55,108 nucleotides of DNA, taken from positions 1 through 55,108 of the forward strand of contig JAISZI010000083.1 of assembly GCA_031269335.1 (NCBI GenBank), given 5' to 3'. The translations under genes and the position numbers were made by a program. Below, in pieces: positions 34,966 to 44,013 of this stretch. Position 1 is the first letter of the stretch, and each line of letters opens with the position of its first letter. A model generated the notes under the pieces. It was not told the DNA's origin. It made no database searches and saw nothing but the letters and a program-made list of their open reading frames with translations. This DNA is from Puniceicoccales bacterium (GTDB lineage: Bacteria; Verrucomicrobiota; Verrucomicrobiia; Opitutales; UBA953).

Positions 34966-34994
34966 GCAAAAAAAAGTGCAGCACTCTCTCACCA

Positions 34995-35327
34995 ATGAAT
35001 ACTTCTCTTGCTTTCATCACAAACGCCAATCCGGGCGTCATCATACTCATCGTCATCGTCGTCATCCTCCTCTTTGGCGGTAGCAAACTCCCCGAACTCG
35101 CTCGCGGTCTCGGCAAAGCACGCCGCGAATTCAAACGCGCCAGCGACGAAATTGAGGACGAAATGCGTAACGCCATGGACGAAGATGAACGCAAACAGTC
35201 CCGCAAAAAAGAAATCGAAGAAGAGGAACGCGCCGCGATCCGTGCCAAAATCGAAGCCGAAGAACGTCAAAAACTCACTTCCTCTTCCGGCTCGGACAAA
35301 GCGGACTCCTCCAATACCAAGGCCTGA
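34995..35327 (+). CDS. tatA: TatA, twin-arginine translocase pore component
   Basis: This 110-residue protein has one transmembrane helix (about 12-28, GVIILIVIVVILLFGGSKLPEL) followed by the conserved FG hinge and amphipathic helix LARGLGKARREFKRAS. The tail is long, charged and probably coiled-coil (about 45-100). TatA is preferred over TatB from the GSKLPEL motif. The ATG at 34995 places the helix at the N-terminus; an upstream in-frame start would add polar residues. It lies 90 bp downstream of a Tat substrate gene. Confidence 0.92.
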   Translation: MNTSLAFITNANPGVIILIVIVVILLFGGSKLPELARGLGKARREFKRASDEIEDEMRNAMDEDERKQSRKKEIEEEERAAIRAKIEAEERQKLTSSSGSDKADSSNTKA

Positions 35328-35339
35328 CCTCCCACGCAT

Positions 35340-35374
35340 AGCGAGCGGAAAATTTCGCCCAATTTTCCCTCGCT
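35340..35374 (+). terminator. Hairpin downstream of tatA, probable transcript end
   Basis: AGCGAGCGGAAAATT pairs with AATTTTCCCTCGCT with one bulged C and a 6-nt loop. No T run follows, so it is a 3'-end stabiliser or a Rho-assisted terminator rather than a classical intrinsic one. Confidence 0.55.
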
Positions 35375-35689
35375 CACCCGCCGCCAACCACCCAAAAAAT
35401 AATTAATCCCGCCTGCAATGTGAACCGCCCCACCGGCGACCTTATCGAGAAAAATCGCGTTTTCTGCTTGCTCTCCCCGCCCCTTTATCCATTTTTCCAT
35501 CACAAAAACTTTCGTTAACGCCTGCGAGTCACGCAAAGTTCACTCGGCGTCGCCCCCTTCGCCAATGATCACACCAGTGACTGCACGACCGGCGACATCC
35601 TTTTCTTAAAGCTAACGGCACCCGCCGCGCCTTGGATTTGCGTATCTCAAGACCGCTGCTTTTGCCATTTCTTCATTTTTTCATCCATC
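35375..35689 (+). promoter_or_regulatory. Long leader region upstream of rho
   Basis: About 315 bp lie between the tatA hairpin and the rho start. They are C-rich and G-poor on the plus strand, especially in the last 150 bp, a composition expected of Rho utilisation sites. I infer possible autogenous control of rho by its own product, as in E. coli, but no defined motif proves it. Confidence 0.35.
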
Positions 35690-36904
35690 ATGAGCGAATC
35701 CCATGAAAATGCGCCCTCTGCGGCAGCACAAACACAGTCATCGGGCAACGCGGTCTCTGCCGTTGCTAACAAACCTGCCGCGCCCACTTCCAACGGCGTC
35801 GTCACCCTTGAAGGTGTCTTTGAGCCGGATAAACAAGAAAACGGGGTGCTCCTCTCACCCGCCCGCGGAGGGAAAACACGTCCCAGCGACCCCTTTGTCC
35901 CCCGTGAAATTGTCAGAAGCTTCAGACTTCGCCGCGGCAACTACGTCATCGGCAAAGGCGTGAAAGACAGCCGTTTCCCCAATCCAAAATTACGCTCCAT
36001 CGAAACTATAGACGGAAAACCCCCTGCCGCACGCCACCGTTGCCACTCCTTCCAACAACTCACGAGCATCGCCCCGGACAAACAACTGCACCTTGAGACC
36101 AAAGACGGTCGCCTCACCAACCGCGTAGTGGACCTCTTTTGCCCCATCGGCAAGGGCACCCGTGGCGTCATTGTCGCCCCACCCCGCACCGGTAAAACTA
36201 TCTTGCTCAAAGACATCGCTCAGGGCGTCCTCGAAAATCACCCCGAATGCCAAGTCATGGTTCTCCTCGTTGACGAACGCCCCGAAGAAGTCACCGACTT
36301 CCGCCGTGAACTCCCCTCCGTAGAACTCTACGCCTCATCCAATGATGAAGATGTCCAAAACCATGTCCGCACCGCCGAAGCCTGCATTGAACGCGCCCGC
36401 CGCCTCGTCGAAGTCGGCGCCGACGTCGTGCTCCTTATTGATTCTCTCACACGCCTAACCCGTGCCTACAACAACGCCAAAGTCGGCTCTGGCAAAACAA
36501 TGACCGGCGGCATAGACTCCCGCGCCCTCGAAAAACCCCGCCAAATATTCTCCAGCGCACGCAATACCGAAGAAGGCGGCAGCCTCACCATTGTCGCCTC
36601 CGCACTCATTCAGACCGGCAGCCGCATGGACGACCTCATCTTCGAGGAATTCAAAGGCACGGGAAATATGGAAATGGTGCTCGACCGCAAAGTTGCCGAA
36701 CTACGCATCTGGCCGGCGTTTAACCTCGCCGCCAGCGGCACACGCAAAGAAGAACTAATCCTCGACCCCAACGCGCTCGAAGCCGCTTCCTTCCTGCGCC
36801 GCGCCATGGTCGGCGGTAAAATTGAAGATATCGCCGAAGCTATGATGGAACGTCTTTCCAAAACTAAAAATAACGCCGAGTTCATCCGCCTAATCTGCGC
36901 CTGA
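35690..36904 (+). CDS. rho: Transcription termination factor Rho
   Basis: This 404-residue hexameric RNA helicase ends transcription. After ~30 Ala/Thr-rich residues comes the cold-shock-like RNA-binding domain (about 40-125, with RSFRLRRGNYVIGKG). The RecA-type motor has Walker A APPRTGKTILL (about 162-172), VMVLLVDERPEEVTD (about 192-206) and IDSLTRLTRAYN. A Q-loop-like segment GKTMTGGIDSRAL and the block GGSLTIVASALIQTGSRMD follow. It lacks the N-terminal helical Rho_N domain and uses PPRTGKT where most have PPKAGKT, and SSNDED replaces the usual STFDEP. Otherwise it is typical. nuoK follows after 30 bp. Confidence 0.93.
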   Translation: MSESHENAPSAAAQTQSSGNAVSAVANKPAAPTSNGVVTLEGVFEPDKQENGVLLSPARGGKTRPSDPFVPREIVRSFRLRRGNYVIGKGVKDSRFPNPKLRSIETIDGKPPAARHRCHSFQQLTSIAPDKQLHLETKDGRLTNRVVDLFCPIGKGTRGVIVAPPRTGKTILLKDIAQGVLENHPECQVMVLLVDERPEEVTDFRRELPSVELYASSNDEDVQNHVRTAEACIERARRLVEVGADVVLLIDSLTRLTRAYNNAKVGSGKTMTGGIDSRALEKPRQIFSSARNTEEGGSLTIVASALIQTGSRMDDLIFEEFKGTGNMEMVLDRKVAELRIWPAFNLAASGTRKEELILDPNALEAASFLRRAMVGGKIEDIAEAMMERLSKTKNNAEFIRLICA

Positions 36905-36934
36905 AAAAACAATCACACCGCTAACATAACGCAC

Positions 36935-37264
36935 ATGGCACCGCTCCACTGCTGTCTCCTCTTCTCCGCTCTGCTCTTTGCCCTTGGAATGCTTGCTATC
37001 CTACTGCGCTCCAACGCCATATTCACCCTTCTCGGCGTCGAACTCATGCTCAACGCCGCCAATGTCAACTTCATCGCCTTCTGGCGGTTCCCACCCGAAA
37101 ACGCCCTCGCCCATCCCCAAAACAGCACCGCTGGCATCCTATTCGTAATTTTCGCCATAGCGGTCGCCGCCGCCGAAGCCGCCGTCGGGCTTGCCCTCAT
37201 CATTGCCATTCACCGCCAAAAACGCAGCATCCGCCTCGAAAGTGCTACTACCCTGCAAGGGTGA
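36935..37264 (+). CDS. nuoK: NuoK, NADH-quinone oxidoreductase subunit K
   Basis: This 109-residue membrane subunit of complex I has three helices. The conserved Glu lies in TLLGVELMLNAANVNFIAF, and a second conserved Glu in VAAAEAAVGLALIIAI. It takes part in proton translocation. The usual neighbours nuoJ and nuoL are not adjacent; nuoL is about 2.8 kb downstream on the opposite strand. It sits between rho and the M48 protease gene. Confidence 0.95.
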   Translation: MAPLHCCLLFSALLFALGMLAILLRSNAIFTLLGVELMLNAANVNFIAFWRFPPENALAHPQNSTAGILFVIFAIAVAAAEAAVGLALIIAIHRQKRSIRLESATTLQG

Positions 37265-37303
37265 TAGTTACGAATTTTTCCCTTTCCCGCATCTACGCCT
37301 CAC

Positions 37304-39175
37304 ATGGACTTTTTCACGGCACAGGCTCGCGCCCGCACAAAAACGCATCGCCTCGTCATCCTTTTCCTCCTCGCAGTGTTCGGGGTCGCCGCTGCTGCCT
37401 ACACCGCCGTCCGCCTCATCTACTCACAAGGGCAAAGTCGGAGCGAAACCTTCGTGTTCTGGGACGCCCAGACCGCCCTCGTTACCCTCCTCGTTGTCAT
37501 AGCAGTGACGGGCATCGGCGCATGGGTTAAATGGGCTCAGTTGAGTGCGGGCGGCGCAAGCGTTGCAAAAATGCTCGGTGGTCGCCCGATCTCCCCCTCC
37601 CCAACAGACGCCGCAGAACGCCGCCTCGCCAACATCGTCGAAGAAATGTCGATCTCTGCGGGCATCCCCGTCCCCCAAACCTTTGTCCTTGATGACGAAC
37701 CGGCTATTAACGCCTTCGCCGCAGGTCTCACCACCAGTGACGCCGTCGTCGCCGTCTCCCGCGGTGCTCTCGAAAACCTCAGCCGCGACGAACTGCAAGC
37801 CGTAGTCGGACACGAGTTTAGCCATATCCTCAACGGCGATATGCGCATGAACATCAAACTCGCCTCCATCATCTTCGGCATCCTCGCCTTCGTAACAATC
37901 GGGCGTGTGCTCTTTTACTCACTCCGTTTCGTCAGAACGTCTTCCTCCTCAAAGAAAAACGGCACTGCGGTCGCTCTTGCCTTTATTATCCTAACGGCCA
38001 CCGCCCTCATAATCATCGGCTCCCTTGGCTACTTTTTTGGTCGCCTAATCCAATGCGCCATCTCACGCCAACGCGAATTTCTCGCCGATGCCTCCTCCGT
38101 GCAATTCACGCGCAACCCCGACGCCATGGCAAACGCCCTCAACCGTATCCGCATCAACGCATCCGGCTCCGCAATGCAAAATTCCCACGCCGCAGAAATC
38201 GGTCATTTCTTTTTCGCCCAAGGTATTTCCGACGTCCTCTCCAGTTGGTTCGCCACCCACCCGCCTCTTCCGGAACGGATCAAAGCCATCATGCCTCAAT
38301 TTGACTTTTCCTCACCCGACCAACTCCATTCACGTCCGCCCACCCTTGACAAGACGCCTCTCAGACCCGCTCCTCCTTCTCAAACCGCCCGATCCATCGT
38401 CGCCTCTATCGGCTCTCTCAACGCCGCCAAAATAGGCCTCGCCTCCCAAATCACCCAATCGCTTCCGCAAACGCTCCATTCCGCCGCCCGCACCCCCGCT
38501 CTCGCCCCCTTGGTTATCCTCTGTCTCCTTCTCGAGAAAAATCCGGAACTCCTTGCAAGACAAGGGAAAATAATCAACCTCAACGCTCTTCCCGACTCCT
38601 TAAAAAAAGAAGTCTCAATCCTCAACCCCCTCCAACGCCTCCCCCTGCTGCAAATTGCGCTCGGCTCCCTAAATGCCCTCCCCGCCGCCGATCAGGATAT
38701 GCTCATGCAAAGTGCCCAAAGTCTCGCCGACGCCGATGGCCGCCTCTCCATTTTCGAATATGCCCTGCTCCACCTCCTCCGCCACCACATCGCTTCGCTG
38801 CGCAACCCCCGCCGCGCCTCTGCTCTGCACCACCTCCCGCATAGCACGCTCGCATCCGCCACAAGCATTGTTCTCTCTTTCGTCGCCCGCGCCGGAAAAA
38901 GCCTGCACTCAAAACCCGAAGATTCTTTTCAACACGCCGCACGCACCTTGCCCCAGCTCGCCGGTAAGCTCTATCTCCTCCCCGAAACCGAATGTAATCT
39001 CCGCCGCCTCGACGACGCCCTCGATCTGCTCGCCCACATTTCCCCAGCTTGGAAACAAATCATCCTCCACGCCGCCGCAACAGCAGCAACCACCGACGGA
39101 ACCATCCTCCCATCAGAAGCAGAACTCCTGCGCGTCATCGCTTGCTCCCTCGATTGCCCCATGCCGCCTCTGTAA
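37304..39175 (+). CDS. M48 family membrane metalloprotease with C-terminal extension
   Basis: This 623-residue protein has two N-terminal transmembrane segments (about 20-40 and 60-80). An HtpX-like catalytic domain follows, with VVGHEFSHILNGDMRMN (zinc ligands in HEFSH, about 170-174), two further helices (about 180-250) and a third ligand Glu in SRQREFLADASSVQF. The ~290-residue C-terminal extension is not typical of HtpX. It holds two TerB-like acidic segments, ADADGRLSIFEYALL (about 475) and TTDGTILPSEAELLR (about 597). It probably cleaves misfolded membrane proteins; the extension may regulate it. It follows nuoK by 39 bp. Confidence 0.9.
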   Translation: MDFFTAQARARTKTHRLVILFLLAVFGVAAAAYTAVRLIYSQGQSRSETFVFWDAQTALVTLLVVIAVTGIGAWVKWAQLSAGGASVAKMLGGRPISPSPTDAAERRLANIVEEMSISAGIPVPQTFVLDDEPAINAFAAGLTTSDAVVAVSRGALENLSRDELQAVVGHEFSHILNGDMRMNIKLASIIFGILAFVTIGRVLFYSLRFVRTSSSSKKNGTAVALAFIILTATALIIIGSLGYFFGRLIQCAISRQREFLADASSVQFTRNPDAMANALNRIRINASGSAMQNSHAAEIGHFFFAQGISDVLSSWFATHPPLPERIKAIMPQFDFSSPDQLHSRPPTLDKTPLRPAPPSQTARSIVASIGSLNAAKIGLASQITQSLPQTLHSAARTPALAPLVILCLLLEKNPELLARQGKIINLNALPDSLKKEVSILNPLQRLPLLQIALGSLNALPAADQDMLMQSAQSLADADGRLSIFEYALLHLLRHHIASLRNPRRASALHHLPHSTLASATSIVLSFVARAGKSLHSKPEDSFQHAARTLPQLAGKLYLLPETECNLRRLDDALDLLAHISPAWKQIILHAAATAATTDGTILPSEAELLRVIACSLDCPMPPL

Positions 39176-39262
39176 AAAAATTACCGCTTCTCTTTCCATC
39201 ATCGAAAAACCCCTTAAAAACGGGCTTGAAAATGCCCTTGTTCCGCAGGAAACCTAACCAGT

Positions 39263-40078
39263 GTGAATGCTTCCCGAATCATTGCCCTTCACGGTTTCAC
39301 CGGTTGCGGTGCCGACTTTGATATTTTGCGACCGTATTTACCGGACGACTGGGAGTGGCTCCAACCTGACTTGATTGGGCACGGCGGCAACCAGACCAAA
39401 TTACCCTCCGGAAAATCTTTGCTGCCGGTGTGTCTCGATTTTTTGGAAGCAGAACACCTCCGTTTCATTCACGAAACCCGAGAAAGCCCCAGTGCCAAAC
39501 GCAAGCCGTCCGTGTTGATTGGCTATTCCATGGGCGGACGAATTGCCCTCCACTGGGCGTTGAAAAATCCCATCGCTTTTTCAGCCATTGTAATCGTCGG
39601 CGGCTCACCCGGAATCGCCTCCCAGGAAAAACGATTACTCCGCCTCGTTGACGACGCGGAACTCGCCGAAGGCATCCGCAAATGCGGCCTCCGCCCATTT
39701 CTCTCCTCATGGTTTAACAACCACATTTTCGACGGACTCAAAGATGTCGATCCAACCCTGGACACAATAATACATATTAAGCTGCTTTCAAGGTATTTAC
39801 ATAACACCGCCGACGGTCTCGCCGCCTGCCTCTGCGGTCTCGGTCCGGGCGCCTTGCCCTCTCTCTGGGAACGCTTGCACGAAATTAAAGTTCCCGTGCT
39901 TTGCCTCACGGGCGAATACGACAGAAAATTCTATGCCATCGCCACCGAAATGGCTTCGCGTTTGCCCGCCGGAATCGCCGCCTTCGTCCCCAACGCATTC
40001 CACATGCCCCACCTCGAAAAACCAGCCTTGACCGCAAAAATCATCAACAAATTCGTATCAGACTACATTTCGGATTGA
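39263..40078 (+). CDS. MenH-like alpha/beta hydrolase
   Basis: This 271-residue hydrolase has the oxyanion segment IIALHGFTGCGADFD, nucleophile elbow IGYSMGGRIALHWAL, and late FHMPHLEKPAL with the catalytic His region; Asp is in LTGEYDRKFY. The overall pattern is that of MenH, which makes SHCHC in menaquinone synthesis. No other men gene is nearby, so the substrate is inferred. The start is GTG at 39263, with AGGA about 12 bases upstream. It converges with nuoL with a 24-bp gap. Confidence 0.75.
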   Translation: MNASRIIALHGFTGCGADFDILRPYLPDDWEWLQPDLIGHGGNQTKLPSGKSLLPVCLDFLEAEHLRFIHETRESPSAKRKPSVLIGYSMGGRIALHWALKNPIAFSAIVIVGGSPGIASQEKRLLRLVDDAELAEGIRKCGLRPFLSSWFNNHIFDGLKDVDPTLDTIIHIKLLSRYLHNTADGLAACLCGLGPGALPSLWERLHEIKVPVLCLTGEYDRKFYAIATEMASRLPAGIAAFVPNAFHMPHLEKPALTAKIINKFVSDYISD

Positions 40079-40102
40079 TCAAGAAAAATGCCGTGTCCCC
40101 GT

Positions 40103-42091
40103 TCAGCCTATCAAGAAAACCGCGCCGTAAATCAAGGAACCAATCACAAACCAGAGCAGGTAACCACGCAGATTCCCCGTGTGCAAAAAACGCCGCCCGG
40201 CAAGACCCAGCAACGCCGGAATGCCCGCCCCAACCGCCCGCACAGCAAGACCAGTGACAAAGAGAGTATCCAAAAAGCCGACGGCATTGGCAAAAGGACG
40301 CAAAAACTTTGCCACAAAAGCATCGTAACACGCGTCTATCCAACGATATTCAAGCATGGCGTAGAGACGCGGAAAACGCTCCTGCAAGCTGTCGCCAACA
40401 GGCGTTTTTTTGTAAAACCAGACCGCCAACGCGATGCCGCCAACAGAAATTAACGCACTCAAAAAAAACAACGCGACGCTCCAACTATAACCCGTTAATA
40501 AAACCGCCGCCGGCGCATTCGGCTCGGAGACAGAAAACGAAATTTGCCAGCTGGACTTCACAATGCCCTCGTGAATCGCCTGACCGGCAGCCGCAAACGC
40601 ATCCGTCACCACCACCGGTAACAGACCGGAAAAATCTATGCCAAAAATCTTAAAAACCCACCCACTGCCGACACCGCCACAGGCAAAAATAGAATAAATA
40701 CCAAGCACCCCCACCGGCGCCCCCATCCACAAATTTCTTTCACGAGCACCCCCCGCAGCCTCTCCAATGGCAGCCGGTTCCCTCCTCCCAAAAACCATTT
40801 GCCAAATTCGCCCAATGTAGAGCGCGGAAACAAACGCAGCTAAAAGCAAAATCACAAAAACCCCGCCTCGCCCCGTCAATAACGCCCCCGCCAAAATGGC
40901 GTCCTTAGAAAACCAACCACTCGTAAACGGAAATGCACACAAAGAAAGCCCCGCCGCACCAAACGCCACCGCCGTCAACGGCATCCGCCGCGCAAGCCCG
41001 CCCATGCGCCTCATGTCTTGCTCGTGGTGACATGCATGGATCACCGACCCCGCGCATAAGAACAACGTCGCCTTGAAAAAGGCATGTGTAAGTAAGTGCA
41101 ACAAAGCAAGTTCAGGTATGCCAAACCCAACCGCAACACCCATGAAACCAAGGTGCGAAAGCGTCGAATAAGCGAGACTCTTCTTGATGTCGGTCTGCGC
41201 AAGCGCACACAACGCCGCCAACAACGCCATCGCCGAACACGTCCAAAGCAACACCTCAAGCACCGGCGGCGGAAACAACGGAAAAACTCGCACCAAGAAA
41301 TAAACGCCCGCCGCCACCATCGTCGCCGCATGAATGAGAGCAGACACCGGCGTCGGTCCAGCCATCGCATCGGGCAGCCAAACATGAAGCGGAAATTGAG
41401 CGGATTTCCCCAAAAAACCACAGCACAACAACGCCCCAACGATAACGCTTTTTTCCGCCCCAGTCCCCGCAATTTCCCCCAACGCCACCAAGTCCGCCGT
41501 GCCGTATATGGCACGACACGCCACGATGCCCGCCAAAAAACCAATGTCCCCGATCCGGTTGACAATGAACGCCTTCATAGACGCCGCCACCGCCTCCTCC
41601 CTTTCATGATAATGCACAATCAACAGGTAAGAACTGAACCCAACCAACTCCCAAAAAAAGAAAATCATGAAAAGATTGTCGGCAACAACGACGCCCAACA
41701 TCGAAAATAAGAAAATCGACAATCCCGCAAAAAACCGCCCCCGCGCCGCATCTTTATCCATATACCCAATGCTGAAAACATGCACCCAAAACGCAACAAA
41801 TGAGACAACGAAAAGCATCATAACCGCATTTGCATCAATCAGAAACCCAAGGTCTGCGTGAAAATTTCCAATCGAAATCCATCGGACCCCAACCCGCAAA
41901 GGATTCCCAGTATCAAACCCCGCGAAAAGCTGCAACACCGCCCCCAAAACCACCGCCGACGCCGCCAAAGAGAGCACAGGCGCTCCCCACCGACTCCTCC
42001 GCAAAAAAAACGCCGAAATCACCGACGCCCCAAGGGGCGTAAGCAACAATACCCACAAAAGCTGTTCGCAAGAAACCTCCATTCCCGTCAT
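40103..42091 (-). CDS. nuoL: NuoL, NADH-quinone oxidoreductase subunit L
   Basis: This 662-residue antiporter-like subunit of complex I has about 16 membrane helices. Conserved phrases include FFFWELVGFSSYLLI, VNRIGDIGFLAGI, FLGKSAQFPLHVWLPDAM, TPVSALIHAATMVAAGVYFLVR and DIKKSLAYSTLSHLGFM. A long C-terminal amphipathic region and a last helix (LLWFVIGSLIYGAVF) fit NuoL rather than NuoM or NuoN. I start at ATG 42091; the frame is open further upstream, but that part is translated palindromic repeat. It is an isolated nuo gene, convergent with the menH-like gene. Confidence 0.94.
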   Translation of the reverse strand: MTGMEVSCEQLLWVLLLTPLGASVISAFFLRRSRWGAPVLSLAASAVVLGAVLQLFAGFDTGNPLRVGVRWISIGNFHADLGFLIDANAVMMLFVVSFVAFWVHVFSIGYMDKDAARGRFFAGLSIFLFSMLGVVVADNLFMIFFFWELVGFSSYLLIVHYHEREEAVAASMKAFIVNRIGDIGFLAGIVACRAIYGTADLVALGEIAGTGAEKSVIVGALLCCGFLGKSAQFPLHVWLPDAMAGPTPVSALIHAATMVAAGVYFLVRVFPLFPPPVLEVLLWTCSAMALLAALCALAQTDIKKSLAYSTLSHLGFMGVAVGFGIPELALLHLLTHAFFKATLFLCAGSVIHACHHEQDMRRMGGLARRMPLTAVAFGAAGLSLCAFPFTSGWFSKDAILAGALLTGRGGVFVILLLAAFVSALYIGRIWQMVFGRREPAAIGEAAGGARERNLWMGAPVGVLGIYSIFACGGVGSGWVFKIFGIDFSGLLPVVVTDAFAAAGQAIHEGIVKSSWQISFSVSEPNAPAAVLLTGYSWSVALFFLSALISVGGIALAVWFYKKTPVGDSLQERFPRLYAMLEYRWIDACYDAFVAKFLRPFANAVGFLDTLFVTGLAVRAVGAGIPALLGLAGRRFLHTGNLRGYLLWFVIGSLIYGAVFLIG

Positions 42092-42765
42092 ACTGAAACC
42101 CAAAACCGCCCGCCGGAAAAGGAAGTTTTTAACCCCAAAACCGTTTTTTAGGCAAAAGCCGGACGCCCCCATGCGCCAACGGCGCATCCTAATGGTCGTC
42201 CAGGGCGCGTTGCCCTGGGCTATATTGGTGCCGCCCCTTTGGGGCTTTGTTTTTGTGGTTGGCGCAACTCCAGACCTCGGTTGCGCACTGCCGCCTCGAA
42301 TCCACCACCGCTGCACCTCTGCGGCACTTGTAGTCGCGCCCCTCCGGGGCGCGGGGAGAGAGGGTCGCTGTCCGGCAGTTCCGCTGCGCTTCACTACCGG
42401 TTATTCACGTTATCCCCCTCCGGGGGATGCGTTACCGGCTTCGCCCCAAGGGGCGGCACCAATATAGCCCAGGGCAACGGGCACTGGGGAGGGGAAAGGA
42501 AGGAAAACAAAGCCCCAAAGGGGCGGCACTAAGATAGCCCAGGGCAACGCCCTGGGTATATGGCAACCACCAAAAACAAAGCCCCAAAGGGGCGGCCCCA
42601 TGTTTTCCCAGGGCAGCGCCCTGGGTTCGAACGTCCGTCAACACCGTTAGCCCCCCAAAGGGGCGGCCCCAACATGGTCCAGGGCAACGTCCTGGGTAAT
42701 TGGCTGCGTGTTTGGGGTTGCGCTGGAAACGAAGTTTCGTTGGGTAGGGTGTCTTCTGCCCGCTC
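42092..42765. repeat. Mosaic palindromic intergenic repeat block 3
   Basis: This is a 674-bp divergent gap between nuoL and the glycosyltransferase, largely filled with palindromes. CCAGGGC(GC)GTTGCCCTGGGC lies near 42200. CCCAGGGCAACGCCCTGGGT-type hairpins lie near 42470, 42537, 42607 and 42681. Each is paired with a GCCCCAAAGGGGC hairpin. ACTCCAGACCTCGGTTGCGC lies near 42269 and CCGGTTATTCACGTTATCC at about 42397. Promoters for both flanking genes must lie within or beside it. Confidence 0.8.
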
Positions 42766-43989
42766 ATGCGAATCGTTTATTTATTCACGTGTTTTCCCGT
42801 AAAAACGGAGACTTTTCTCCAGCGGGAGGTTCGGGCAATGCGGGAACGCGGCGATATCGAAATTGAATTATGGTCGCTCTGGCGCGGAAAGGCGGAATGG
42901 GAGGGAATGCGGGTCTGCCGTTACCCGTTTTTATCTATTTTCCGCGTGATTTTTTTCAAAATCCCGTTGTGGGCATGGCGGTGTCCGGCTGTTTTGCGGC
43001 GGGTGTGGTCGGGTTATATGAGCGAATCGCCGCCAGGCTTGCTCAACATCGGGGAAAATCTCCTCGGTCTTGCTTTTGCCCTCGATAAGGGCGACTTCTT
43101 TCGCGCCCGCCCGCCTGATCTTTTTCATGCCGTTTGGGGCACAATGCCTGCGGCCGCCGCATGGCTCCTGCGTGAAATTACCGGTATCCCGTTCTCAATG
43201 GGGGCGCACGCCTACGACATCTTTTGCAGGGGCGGTGACTGGACTTTGCGGCAGAAACTTGCCCGTGCGCGCCTCATTCATACCACAACGGACATGGCGC
43301 GGGGTCGTCTGCTCGAACTCGGTGCCGATCCGCGGCGTGTTCACCTCATTCGCCGCGGAATAGATGCGCCGCCCGTCCCCGCAGCATCGGTTCAGCCGCG
43401 CACCGACGCGGGCGTGTTGCGGATTTTGAGCATCGGTCGTCTTGTGCCAAAAAAAGGCTTTCTCGCCCAAATTGAAATTTACCGTGCCTTGCGCGATGCT
43501 GGCGCACGTTTTGCCGCGCACATTGTTGGTGAAGGAAATCTGGCATCAGAAATTAACCGCCGCATCGCGGCAGCCGGGCTTAACAACTTCGTCTCGCTTC
43601 TGGGTCATCTCGACTACGAGGCGGTGTCCGCTCAATTTGACTGGGCTGACGTCTTCGTCTTCACTGGCATTGTTGCGGACGATGGTGACCGCGACGGTCT
43701 TCCTAATGTGATCCCTGAGGCAATGGCGCACGGTGTCCCCGTGGTGAGCACGCCGACGGCGGGCACCACCGAGGCGATCACCCACGAAGTCACGGGGCAA
43801 ATCGTTGCGTCAAACGATATTGTTGGCTGGACCCACGCGCTTTGCCGGGTGCGGGACGATCCCGTTTTCACCGCTCGCACTTGTGCCGCTGCCCGCCTCT
43901 GGGTCGAACGCGAGTTTTGCGCCCGCACTAACGCCGCCCGCCTCGCCCGCGAATTAACTGCCTCGCCGAACGTAAACTCTGGCAGTTAA
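42766..43989 (+). CDS. Glycosyltransferase family 4 protein
   Basis: This 407-residue GT-B enzyme probably transfers a sugar to a surface polysaccharide or lipid at the cytoplasmic membrane face. The N-terminal domain starts MRIVYLFTCFPVKTETFLQREV, similar to colanic-acid-type transferases. The C-terminal donor-binding domain shows ILSIGRLVPKKGF, LLGHLDYEAV and the EX7E region DGLPNVIPEAMAHGVPVVSTPTAG split across residues about 310-335. Acceptor and donor are not inferable. It stands alone and converges with the secretion operon with a 24-bp gap. Confidence 0.9.
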   Translation: MRIVYLFTCFPVKTETFLQREVRAMRERGDIEIELWSLWRGKAEWEGMRVCRYPFLSIFRVIFFKIPLWAWRCPAVLRRVWSGYMSESPPGLLNIGENLLGLAFALDKGDFFRARPPDLFHAVWGTMPAAAAWLLREITGIPFSMGAHAYDIFCRGGDWTLRQKLARARLIHTTTDMARGRLLELGADPRRVHLIRRGIDAPPVPAASVQPRTDAGVLRILSIGRLVPKKGFLAQIEIYRALRDAGARFAAHIVGEGNLASEINRRIAAAGLNNFVSLLGHLDYEAVSAQFDWADVFVFTGIVADDGDRDGLPNVIPEAMAHGVPVVSTPTAGTTEAITHEVTGQIVASNDIVGWTHALCRVRDDPVFTARTCAAARLWVEREFCARTNAARLARELTASPNVNSGS

Positions 43990-44013
43990 GAATGCCCTGC
44001 CTCGCCGCCGTTG

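Noticed and set aside
41041-41565. Minus-strand ORF inside nuoL in another frame
   Set aside because: It overlaps membrane-helix coding of nuoL; the Arg/Cys/Trp-rich product is an out-of-frame artefact.
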